Source: Actinobacteria bacterium 21-64-8 (GTDB lineage Bacteria; Actinomycetota; Acidimicrobiia; Acidimicrobiales; RAAP-2). From it: a stretch of 6,083 nucleotides of DNA. The DNA lies in contig NCBD01000062.1 in the NCBI GenBank assembly GCA_002255315.1, positions 1 to 6,083 of the forward strand, given 5' to 3'. The translations under genes were made by a program, and so were the position numbers. A model generated the notes under the pieces. It was given only the letters and a program-made list of their open reading frames with translations, was not told where the DNA came from and did not search any database. Shown here piece by piece: positions 1 through 5,533 of this stretch. The number at the start of each line of letters is the position of its first letter. Position 1 is the first letter of the stretch.

Positions 1-348
1 CGCGACGTGCGTGAGATGAAACGCGCGAACTTCGGCGAGTGTTTCGCGAAGTCGTCCGCCGCCATCGTGCTCTCCGGCTTTGGACTGACGCCGCGCGCGA
101 ATGCGGTGGCGCTCAACTGGAACCCCTCGACGCTCCTGCACGGCTTTACTCGCGGTGGCGTCGTTGACCTCGCGGTGCCGGGGGTCGCGTCACACCTCCA
201 GCTCGTCACGGCAATCGTCGCCAGTGGACACTACGAAGTGACTTTGAGCGCGATTACCAACGAGTGGCCGTCCACCAAGGGTTTTTTTAACTCCCTCGTC
301 AGTACGTTGCTGTCGCGCATAACCTCGACGAGCGCACAGGCGGCCTAG
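1..348 (+). CDS. C-terminal part of an unrecognised protein
   Basis: The frame is open from the first base of the window (codons CGC GAC, then a GTG at 7), so this is probably the C-terminal 115 residues of a longer gene. The GTG at 7 and the ATG at 16 are possible but unsupported starts. Third codon positions are mostly G or C, which argues for real coding rather than a chance frame. The visible protein has a moderately hydrophobic early part (around AAIVLSGFGL), then mixed alternating segments such as LVTAIVASGHYEVTLSAI, and a Ser/Thr/Ala-rich end. It has one Cys, no obvious catalytic motif and no convincing multi-span membrane pattern. I do not recognise the family and assign no function. 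The stop TAG at 346-348 overlaps the stop of the convergent iron permease gene. The missing upstream part would probably decide the identity. Confidence 0.6.
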   Translation, partial: RDVREMKRANFGECFAKSSAAIVLSGFGLTPRANAVALNWNPSTLLHGFTRGGVVDLAVPGVASHLQLVTAIVASGHYEVTLSAITNEWPSTKGFFNSLVSTLLSRITSTSAQAA

Positions 349-1208
349 GCGACCATCCGCCGACGAGCGTGGTGGCGCGCCTTGCCAATGGAGATGAACA
401 GTCCCACGCACACCACGAGATACACGAGCCACACGACACCCTGTAACACGGTGGGGCGATCGGCGTAACCCACGAGCGAGTGCAGTACGTCGCCGAGATT
501 TGATCCTTCGGTGATAGTGCCGCTGGTATTCCACAGCACGTGGGTCCCAAAGGGCAACCAGCCCAATTGCTGAAGATTCTCGACGGCGTCGGCGAGCAGT
601 CCGGCGGCAAAGATCATCAACACCACGCCCAGCACGCGAAAGAAGATCTGGTAATTCAACTTCGCGCCGAGACGGTAGATCGCCACGGCGATGGCCATGG
701 CGACGGCGAGTCCGAGCACCGCGCCGAGGAGCACGAGATTGCCGTGGGGCGTGGGGCCCTGGTGCGAGTTTGCGAAAAGGATCGCCAGCGTAAAGATCAT
801 GGTTTCGAGCCCTTCGCGCCCGACGGCTTGAAAAGCCAAGAGTCCAACGCCGAGACGCGAACCCTTGGACACCGCGGCGTCACTTCGTTCGCGTAGTTCA
901 CTCGACATGGTGCGCGCGTGCTTACTCATCCAAAACGTCATCGCCGTTAAAAATCCCGCCGCGAGGAGGTAGGTGCTGGTTTCGAAGTAGGCCTGTACGT
1001 TTGAGCCGTTGTAGTGATCAATCAAAAAATACGTGGCAACCCCACCGCCCAAAATGAGCACGAAGGCCGACGCGATGCCCCAGAACACGTCGCGAAAGCG
1101 CTGACGTTGGCCGATTTTGTCGAGGTAGGACAGAAGAATCGCCACGATCATTGACGCTTCGATACCTTCGCGCAAAAAGATGACGAACGTGGCAATCATC
1201 GAGCGCAC
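345..1208 (-). CDS. FTR1/EfeU-family iron permease
   Basis: This is an integral inner-membrane protein of the oxidase-dependent iron transporter family (FTR1 in yeast, EfeU in bacteria), which carries iron into the cytoplasm. The 287 residues hold both family signature motifs, REGIE at 13-17 and REGLE at 131-135, whose acidic residues are the iron-path ligands in this family. I see about seven hydrophobic segments, near residues 4-28, 43-64, 74-94, 118-146, 157-178, 188-207 and 256-275. The length is normal for EfeU, and the short basic C-terminus (KARHHARRR) is typical of a cytoplasmic end. The start is GTG at 1208 or ATG at 1199, three codons later; a stop lies twelve codons upstream of the GTG in frame and neither start has a clear ribosome site. 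No EfeO or EfeB partner lies in this window. The menJ stop is 58 bases upstream on the same strand, so co-transcription is possible. Family identity is firm; the exact substrate is inferred. Confidence 0.93.
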   Translation of the reverse strand: MRSMIATFVIFLREGIEASMIVAILLSYLDKIGQRQRFRDVFWGIASAFVLILGGGVATYFLIDHYNGSNVQAYFETSTYLLAAGFLTAMTFWMSKHARTMSSELRERSDAAVSKGSRLGVGLLAFQAVGREGLETMIFTLAILFANSHQGPTPHGNLVLLGAVLGLAVAMAIAVAIYRLGAKLNYQIFFRVLGVVLMIFAAGLLADAVENLQQLGWLPFGTHVLWNTSGTITEGSNLGDVLHSLVGYADRPTVLQGVVWLVYLVVCVGLFISIGKARHHARRRMVA

Positions 1209-1256
1209 CGTCGATACGAACTCATAAACACGTATTCGAGGCTAACGGCGCTCGTG

Positions 1257-1268
1257 GACGTCGACGTC
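1257..1268. repeat. 12-base perfect palindrome GACGTCGACGTC between menJ and the permease gene
   Basis: The 12 bases read the same on both strands. They start just before and end within the menJ stop codon (TCA on the plus strand at 1267-1269). With one G skipped on the left flank, the symmetry extends to GTG...CAC. The site could be a protein-binding site upstream of the iron permease or a short hairpin after menJ. It has no T-run, so a standard intrinsic terminator is unlikely. Chance is a real possibility in sequence this rich in CG dinucleotides. Confidence 0.3.
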
Positions 1269-2619
1269 ACGCGCCGAGGCGCGCCCCGTCCTTCGCGCGC
1301 TCACCCAGCAAGAGATCAAAGACCTGGTCCGGCAGGACCTTCGTAAGTCGCACGAGTGCGCGATAACCGACCTCGGCGGGGCCGCGCGCGTCGTTGCGCA
1401 TCAAATTGGCCATGATCGCGAGGAGCTCATTCATCAGTGGCGCCACTCGTAGCCCGGCGCCGACGCAGATCGAAAGAATCTGTGGTTGGGAGATCAATCG
1501 AACGAAAGCCCGCGCGACGCGGTAGTAGTCGCGGTAGGCGAGATCGAGCCGCTCGTCGTAGAGCGAGAGTGCGGCCGCGTTCTTGCTCACCAAGGCTTCC
1601 GCCAAAACACCTGCGGCGAGTCGTCCCGTCTCGTAGCCGTAGGCAATGCCCTCGCCGTTGAAGGGATTGACGGTGCCCGCGGCGTCACCGATGACCATCG
1701 TGTTGGCGCCCACTCGCGGTCCGATGGCGAGTCCCATCGGTAGTCGCCCACCCGTCGGTGCGCCGCAACTGGTCGCCTCGCTTAGACCCCAGGCCTCACC
1801 CACCTGGGTGACGAAATACTCCTGGAGTTTGGTCGTGTTAACGCCCTTCCACGCCCCACCCGTTGACAACAGGCCCACGCCCACGTTCACGCGTCCGTCG
1901 CCCAAGGGAAAAATCCATCCGTACCCCGGCACGACCTCGCCGTTGGTGTCGCGGATGTCGAGGTGTGAGTCAATCCACGCCTCGTCGTGTCGCTCGCTCG
2001 TGTAGTAGCCCCGTAGCGCCATGCCCATCGGCCAACTGCGATTTCGCGCGGTGCCGAGTTCACGACCCATGCGCGAGTTCTGACCATCGGCGGCCACGAC
2101 GTAGCGTCCCTTGATGTCTTTTAAGGTGCCGGTTTCGGTGTCACGCACGACGACGCCCGTCGCGCCTCGAAGGCGCTCGGGGCTGGGGTCGCCGGCGTCG
2201 AGCAGGCCAATGACTTCGGCGTCGGTGACGACCGTGGCACCAAAGTGCGCGGCGCGCTCGGCGACGAGGCCGTCGAGGTTGAAGCGGGTAATCGTGTAGC
2301 CGTAGTTCGGAAAGACGGGGTGTTCGGGCCACTGCATTTCGAGCGTGGCGCCAAAGCCGAAAGCTCGAAGTCCCTGGTAGCGATGGCCATGGGCAAGCAG
2401 TTGGTCCTCGAGGCCCATGGCTTGGAGTTGGTACACCGAACGTGGCGTGAGGCCGTCGCCACAGGTCTTCTCGCGCGGGAAGTGCTTCTTATCGAGCAGT
2501 AACACGGACCACCCCGCGTGGGCGAGCCAGTACGCACAGCTCGAGCCGCTCGGACCCGCGCCCACCACGATTACGTCGTAGTGAGGCATCGTGACAGGCA
2601 GTTCGTCGAGGCGTGGCAT
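1267..2619 (-). CDS. menJ: menaquinone beta-isoprenyl reductase (geranylgeranyl reductase family)
   Basis: This FAD-dependent enzyme is predicted to reduce one double bond of the menaquinone isoprenoid tail at the cytoplasmic face of the membrane, giving the dihydro-menaquinones common in Actinobacteria. The 450 residues show the dinucleotide-binding motif VVGAGPSG at 18-25, the family motif FPREKTCGDGLTPR at 47-60, the FAD-contact DG at 178-179, PGYGWIFPLGDG at 231-242, and the second FAD motif GDAAGTVNPFNGEGI at 311-325. The FPR-x-K-x-CGDGLTPR, PGYGWIFPLG and NPxNGEGIxYGxETGRLAA blocks match mycobacterial MenJ (Rv0561c) as I remember it, more closely than the archaeal lipid or chlorophyll reductases. 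The start may be ATG 2619, preceded by a TAGTCT element suited to a leaderless mRNA, or ATG 2589, which leaves five residues before the VIVVG strand. The gene is divergent from nuoA. The alternative is another polyprenyl reductase of the same family. Confidence 0.82.
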   Translation of the reverse strand: MPRLDELPVTMPHYDVIVVGAGPSGSSCAYWLAHAGWSVLLLDKKHFPREKTCGDGLTPRSVYQLQAMGLEDQLLAHGHRYQGLRAFGFGATLEMQWPEHPVFPNYGYTITRFNLDGLVAERAAHFGATVVTDAEVIGLLDAGDPSPERLRGATGVVVRDTETGTLKDIKGRYVVAADGQNSRMGRELGTARNRSWPMGMALRGYYTSERHDEAWIDSHLDIRDTNGEVVPGYGWIFPLGDGRVNVGVGLLSTGGAWKGVNTTKLQEYFVTQVGEAWGLSEATSCGAPTGGRLPMGLAIGPRVGANTMVIGDAAGTVNPFNGEGIAYGYETGRLAAGVLAEALVSKNAAALSLYDERLDLAYRDYYRVARAFVRLISQPQILSICVGAGLRVAPLMNELLAIMANLMRNDARGPAEVGYRALVRLTKVLPDQVFDLLLGERAKDGARLGA

Positions 2620-2683
2620 CGCACCAGACTACGTGGCTCCTCACGTGACCTCACAGGGCCCCTCAGTGGTTCTGGTAGAACTG
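2620..2683. promoter_or_regulatory. divergent control region between menJ and nuoA
   Basis: These 64 bases separate the two outward-facing start codons, so promoters for both transcripts should lie here or just inside either gene. Visible elements are the TAGTCT candidate for menJ; an 8-base palindrome TCACGTGA at 2641-2648; two ACGTG copies 12 bases apart (2631 and 2643); and a short inverted repeat, TTCT/AGAA at 2670-2680, directly before the nuoA ATG. No clear -35/-10 pair is visible for nuoA. The region's role is inferred from its position. Confidence 0.55.
2626..2631 (-). promoter_or_regulatory. candidate -10 element for menJ (TAGTCT)
   Basis: Read on the minus strand, TAGTCT fits the actinobacterial TANNNT pattern and ends six bases before ATG 2619. 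That would place the transcript start on or next to the start codon, as in leaderless mRNAs, which are common in Actinobacteria. A GAGGAG further upstream is 17 bases from the ATG, too far to act as its ribosome site. I see no convincing -35 element, so this remains a guess. Confidence 0.35.
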
Positions 2684-3133
2684 ATGAACGTGGACCAGTA
2701 CTTACCGATACTGGGGCTCCTCATAGTTGGGGTGCTCTTTGCGTCGGGCTCCTTCGTAGCGTCGGCGTTGTTGGCGCCGCACAAGCGCCCCTCGGACGCC
2801 AAGCTCGCGCCCTACGAGTGCGGCATCGTCCCCGAAATCGATCAACCCCAACGCTTTCCGGTGCGCTTCTACCTGGTGGCGATGATCTTCGTGATCTTTG
2901 ACATTGAGGTCGTTTTTATGTACCCCTTCGCCGTCGTCTTTAAGCAACTCGGACTCTTTGGCCTCGTTGAGGTGCTTGTCTTTTCCGCGACGGTCTTTGC
3001 CGCACTGGTATTTCTCGTAAGTGAGGGCGCGCTGTCGTGGGGTCCGGTGAAACACCTCGTGACGGGAATGCCTTCGCGCTCAAGCTCGTCGACGATCGTG
3101 CGTATTGGCGCCGACTCCAATAAGGCGGCCTAG
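2684..3133 (+). CDS. nuoA: NADH-quinone oxidoreductase subunit A
   Basis: This is a small membrane subunit of proton-pumping complex I. It has three transmembrane helices and contributes to the loop region at the junction with the quinone-binding arm. The 149 residues show helix 1 at about 8-31, the conserved loop with YECG at 44-47 and RFPVRFY at 57-63, helix 2 at about 64-86 carrying the conserved acidic pair D73 and E75 in FDIEVVF, and helix 3 at about 93-113. ATG 2684 is chosen because MNV followed by a hydrophobic helix matches known NuoA N-termini. The frame is open back to 2591, but that stretch crosses the intergenic region and enters menJ. A polar Ser-rich tail of about 28 residues follows the usual family end near LSWG (117-120). 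Only a weak ribosome site (GGTAG) precedes the ATG. nuoB follows after 2 bases, making this the first gene of the nuo operon. Confidence 0.93.
   Translation: MNVDQYLPILGLLIVGVLFASGSFVASALLAPHKRPSDAKLAPYECGIVPEIDQPQRFPVRFYLVAMIFVIFDIEVVFMYPFAVVFKQLGLFGLVEVLVFSATVFAALVFLVSEGALSWGPVKHLVTGMPSRSSSSTIVRIGADSNKAA
3122..3128 (+). promoter_or_regulatory. ribosome binding site of nuoB (AAGGCGG)
   Basis: This purine-rich stretch close to AAGGAGG lies inside the last codons of nuoA, 7 bases before ATG 3136. It supports that ATG as the nuoB start and suggests that ribosomes finishing nuoA restart at nuoB. Confidence 0.6.
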
Positions 3134-3135
3134 CG

Positions 3136-3693
3136 ATGGCACTCGAAGATCTCCAGCACAATTTTCTGACCGGTCAAGTGGAAGACCTGGTGCGCTGGGC
3201 GCGACGGGCTTCCGTGTGGCCCGCCACCTTTGGACTGGCCTGTTGCGCCATTGAGATGATGGCCGCGGGAGCGGCCGACTACGACTTAGCCCGTTTCGGT
3301 ATGGAGGTCTTTCGCAACTCGCCACGCCAGGCCGACCTCATGATCGTGGCGGGGCGTGTGAGTCAAAAGATGGCGCCCGTCCTGCGTCAGGTCTACGACC
3401 AAATGATGGAACCTAAGTGGGTGATCTCGATGGGCGTGTGCGCGTCGAGTGGGGGAATGTTCAATAACTACGCGATCGTCCAGGGTGTCGATCAAATTGT
3501 CCCGGTCGACGTGTACGCCCCGGGCTGTCCCCCGAGTCCCGAAACGTTGATGCACGCGATTTTGACTCTGCACGAACAGATTCGTACCGGCGAAATTCTC
3601 CGGCGCCGCGAAGAACACCGCCCCACTCACATCCAGCCCGACTCGTGGACGCCGGAGGTCCCCGTCGCAGTAAGGGTGGGAACGCCGAAGTGA
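3136..3693 (+). CDS. nuoB: NADH-quinone oxidoreductase subunit B (N2 cluster subunit)
   Basis: This peripheral-arm subunit of complex I holds the terminal [4Fe-4S] cluster N2, which passes electrons to quinone. All four expected ligands are visible in the 185 residues: the tandem pair C36-C37 in [11 protein letters not shown]102 in [11 protein letters not shown], and C131 in [11 protein letters not shown]. The surrounding blocks ([21 protein letters not shown] at 53-73 and the [15 protein letters not shown] stretch) are standard for the NuoB/PSST family. The C-terminal tail after about residue 155 is polar and variable, as usual. ATG 3136 follows a good ribosome site and lies 2 bases after the nuoA stop. 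The TGA stop overlaps the nuoC GTG start by 4 bases. Nothing is missing or truncated. Confidence 0.97.
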   Translation: MALEDLQHNFLTGQVEDLVRWARRASVWPATFGLACCAIEMMAAGAADYDLARFGMEVFRNSPRQADLMIVAGRVSQKMAPVLRQVYDQMMEPKWVISMGVCASSGGMFNNYAIVQGVDQIVPVDVYAPGCPPSPETLMHAILTLHEQIRTGEILRRREEHRPTHIQPDSWTPEVPVAVRVGTPK

Positions 3694-4184
3694 TTCCCCT
3701 TCCTCCGTCGGCCCCCCCAGGCGTACTGACCAGCGACGCGCTGGCCAGTGACGCGGGATTCTTCCCCACGCCCGATCAGTACCTCGCGCTCGTGAGGGCC
3801 CTGAAAGATGACGGCTTTGAACTCTGTGCCGATCTCTGTGGGGTCGACTACCTCGAACACTTCGACCGCGCGTTGCCCGAAGGGGTGACGCCTACGCGCT
3901 TTGAGGTCGTCGTCAATCTGCTCAGTCTCTCCAAGCGCGTGCGCGTGCGCGTACGCGTCCAAGCTGGCACTAAAGAACCGCGCGTTGACTCGTTGTTTGA
4001 TCTCTATCCGGGCAGCGAAGCTATGGAGCGCGAAGCCTTCGATCTGTTCGGCATTCTCTTCGACGGCCACCCCGACTTAACGCGGATTTTGATGCCCGAA
4101 GAGTGGGAGGGTCACCCCCTGCGAAAGGACTACGCCGTCGGACGCGTCCCGGTGCAGTTTAAAGAAGCGCCGGGTCCACGATGA
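3690..4184 (+). CDS. nuoC: NADH-quinone oxidoreductase subunit C (30 kDa subunit)
   Basis: This is the peripheral-arm structural subunit of complex I that packs against NuoD and NuoB near the quinone site; it carries no cofactor. The 164-residue protein ends with the 30-kDa-subunit signature, [10 protein letters not shown] at 113-122, GHPDLTRIL at 126-134 and GHPLRKDY at 141-148. A stretch RVRVRVRV at 83-90 sits where the family has an alternating basic/hydrophobic beta strand. GTG 3690 is chosen because it overlaps the nuoB stop as GTGA and follows the purine-rich GGGTGGGAA. The frame is open further upstream to a GTG at 3645, but that part lies wholly within nuoB and has no family similarity I recognise. 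The first 25 residues are proline-rich and variable. The stop overlaps the nuoD ATG as ATGA. NuoC and NuoD are separate here, not fused as in E. coli. Confidence 0.95.
   Translation: MIPLPPSAPPGVLTSDALASDAGFFPTPDQYLALVRALKDDGFELCADLCGVDYLEHFDRALPEGVTPTRFEVVVNLLSLSKRVRVRVRVQAGTKEPRVDSLFDLYPGSEAMEREAFDLFGILFDGHPDLTRILMPEEWEGHPLRKDYAVGRVPVQFKEAPGPR
3725..3749 (+). other. potential RNA hairpin near the 5' end of nuoC
   Basis: The arms CCAGCG (3730-3735) and CGCTGG (3739-3744) pair perfectly around an ACG triloop. After one A/C mismatch the stem continues with ACTG (3725-3728) against CAGT (3746-3749). That gives ten pairs in 25 bases, starting 35 bases into nuoC in its poorly conserved leader. 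No T-run follows, so it is not a terminator. It could affect ribosome passage or mRNA processing, or it may be chance. Confidence 0.35.
3935..3958 (+). repeat. in-frame tandem hexamer repeat (GCGCGT, four copies)
   Basis: There are three exact copies of GCGCGT followed by one ACGCGT. The whole 24-base stretch strictly alternates purine and pyrimidine. It lies inside nuoC, spanning the end of a Lys codon and most of four Arg-Val codon pairs (R83-V90), so a gain or loss of one unit would keep the reading frame. Alternating CG-rich tracts of this kind can adopt the left-handed Z form. Confidence 0.8.
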
Positions 4185-5533
4185 GCGATCTTCACGTACG
4201 AAGCGCCGCGCGACCGGAACTGTTGACCGTCGAAACCTCCGAGGGCGCCCAGGGCCTTCAACGTCGTGACCTCACGACGAAGTCCGAGCTTGGTCGTGAA
4301 CTCGGCGCCGTGTTGCGCGCGAACGGTCTCACGCTCGATCCCAACGACGTCGATGTCGAGCGAAGCGACGACGAAACCATGATCATCAACATGGGCCCGG
4401 CACATCCCTCGACCCACGGGGTACTGCGCTTGATGCTCGAACTCGACGGCGAGTTCGTTCTGCGTGCCAAGCCCGTGATTGGTTATCTCCACACCGGCAT
4501 GGAAAAGACCGGAGAAGTGCTGAGTTACGTGCAAGGCGGCACCAACGTGACGCGCATGGACTATCTCAGTCCCGTTGCCAACGAACTGTCCTACTCGATG
4601 GCCGTCGAAAAACTGCTCGCGGTTGAGGTACCCGAACGCGCCATTTGGATTCGCATGTTGATGGCCGAGTTGAATCGCATCTCGTCGCACCTGGTGTGGA
4701 TGGCGACCAACGGGATGGACTTGGGCGCGACGTCGATGATGATCTACGGCTTTCGCGAGCGCGAGTTGATCTTGGCCTTCTTCGAAAAGACCGCGGGCCT
4801 TCGACTGAACCTCAACTACGTGCGCCCCGGCGGCGTCGCGGCCGACCTGCCCGACGGATGGGAAGACGACGTGGTGGTGATTTGCGACACGATCTACGAG
4901 CGCAGCTTCGAATACGACGAGCTGCTTACTGGTCAGCCCATTTTCCGCCAGCGCATGGAAGGTGTCGCGCCACTGAGCGCCGAGGAGGCACTGGCCCTCG
5001 GCGTGACGGGACCGTTGCTTCGTTCCACCGGCGTGCCGTGGGACCTGCGTCGCACCATGCCCTACCTCCGCTACGACGAGGTCGACTTTGACGTCATCGT
5101 GGGCACGTACGGGGACAATTTCGATCGCTACGCCATTCGCCTGAACGAGATTCGCGAGTCAGTGCGCATCGTGCGCCAGTGCGTGGAGAAGATGCCCCGC
5201 GGCGACTACCGCAGCCAAGACCCCAAGGTCACCCCACCGCCGCGCGCGCGGATTGGTGAGTCAATGGAAGCACTTATTCACCACTTCAAACTCTTCACCG
5301 AAGGCTTCGCGGTGCCCGCGGGCGAGGTCTATTCCGCGATCGAGTCACCCCGTGGCGAGTTGGGTTGCTACCTCGTCAGCGACGGTGGCGCAAAGCCCTA
5401 TCGACTCCACGTGCGCGCTCCGAGCTTCGTGAACTTGCAAGCAGTGCCGCTGTTGATGCGCGGCGGCTCAGTCTCGGACGCGATTACCGTGATTTCGACG
5501 GTCGACCCCATTATGGGTGAGGTTGACCGGTGA
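4181..5533 (+). CDS. nuoD: NADH-quinone oxidoreductase subunit D (49 kDa subunit)
   Basis: This peripheral-arm subunit of complex I forms most of the quinone-binding pocket together with NuoB; it is related to the large subunit of [NiFe] hydrogenases but has no metal site. The 450 residues show the 49-kDa signature GPAHPSTHGVLR at 72-83, GYLHTGMEK at 101-109, RMDYLSP at 125-131, NGMDLGA at 177-183, the ESPRGELG block at 388-395 and the standard ending MGEVDR. By spacing and motif, H79, Y128 and D180 correspond to the quinone-pocket His, Tyr and Asp of the bovine and Thermus enzymes. The protein has about 40 more N-terminal residues than the Thermus subunit, polar and probably exposed; actinobacterial NuoD proteins commonly have such a leader. 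ATG 4181 overlaps the nuoC stop (ATGA), and the nuoE GTG overlaps this gene's stop. The ribosome site is weak (AAAGAAG, distant), so translation is probably coupled to nuoC. Confidence 0.97.
   Translation: MSDLHVRSAARPELLTVETSEGAQGLQRRDLTTKSELGRELGAVLRANGLTLDPNDVDVERSDDETMIINMGPAHPSTHGVLRLMLELDGEFVLRAKPVIGYLHTGMEKTGEVLSYVQGGTNVTRMDYLSPVANELSYSMAVEKLLAVEVPERAIWIRMLMAELNRISSHLVWMATNGMDLGATSMMIYGFRERELILAFFEKTAGLRLNLNYVRPGGVAADLPDGWEDDVVVICDTIYERSFEYDELLTGQPIFRQRMEGVAPLSAEEALALGVTGPLLRSTGVPWDLRRTMPYLRYDEVDFDVIVGTYGDNFDRYAIRLNEIRESVRIVRQCVEKMPRGDYRSQDPKVTPPPRARIGESMEALIHHFKLFTEGFAVPAGEVYSAIESPRGELGCYLVSDGGAKPYRLHVRAPSFVNLQAVPLLMRGGSVSDAITVISTVDPIMGEVDR
5516..5522 (+). promoter_or_regulatory. ribosome binding site of nuoE (GGTGAGG)
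   Basis: GGTGAGG ends 7 bases before GTG 5530. It lies inside the codons for the conserved Met-Gly-Glu-Val ending of NuoD, so the same bases serve both protein and ribosome signal. It supports GTG 5530 as the nuoE start; an in-frame TGA at 5524-5526 rules out any earlier start. Confidence 0.65.

Noticed and set aside
540..896. Plus-strand open frame of 118 codons opposite the iron permease
   Set aside because: Its translation is rich in His, Glu and Gly with no family pattern, and the opposite strand encodes a clear FTR1 protein; it is a shadow of that gene.
1240..1246. GGCTAAC, resembling the core of a DtxR/IdeR iron box upstream of the iron permease
   Set aside because: Only about 10 of the 19 consensus positions match when aligned to the full box, and the flanks do not form the expected inverted repeat; too weak to call.
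1209..1266. Possible terminator between menJ and the iron permease gene
   Set aside because: The palindrome there has no following T-run and the gap is only 58 bases, so a standard intrinsic terminator is not supported.
2121..2537. Minus-strand open frame of 138 codons overlapping menJ
   Set aside because: Its composition is Arg/Ser/Thr/Pro-rich as in out-of-frame GC-rich sequence, and menJ in the other frame carries all family motifs.
2591..2683. Upstream extension of nuoA by 31 codons
   Set aside because: The extension runs through the divergent control region and into the menJ start. The N-terminal MNV at 2684 matches known NuoA proteins, so the later start is preferred.
3645..3689. Earlier GTG start for nuoC
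   Set aside because: It would make a 49-base overlap with nuoB for residues with no family similarity, whereas GTG 3690 gives the 4-base overlap seen at the next two junctions.
3627..4070. Minus-strand open frame of 147 codons opposite nuoB and nuoC
   Set aside because: This is antisense to two well-supported complex I genes and shows no recognisable domain.
4130..4690. Minus-strand open frame of 186 codons opposite the nuoC/nuoD junction
   Set aside because: The His/Gly/Val-rich translation is typical of antisense shadows in GC-rich genes, and it lies opposite conserved NuoD sequence.
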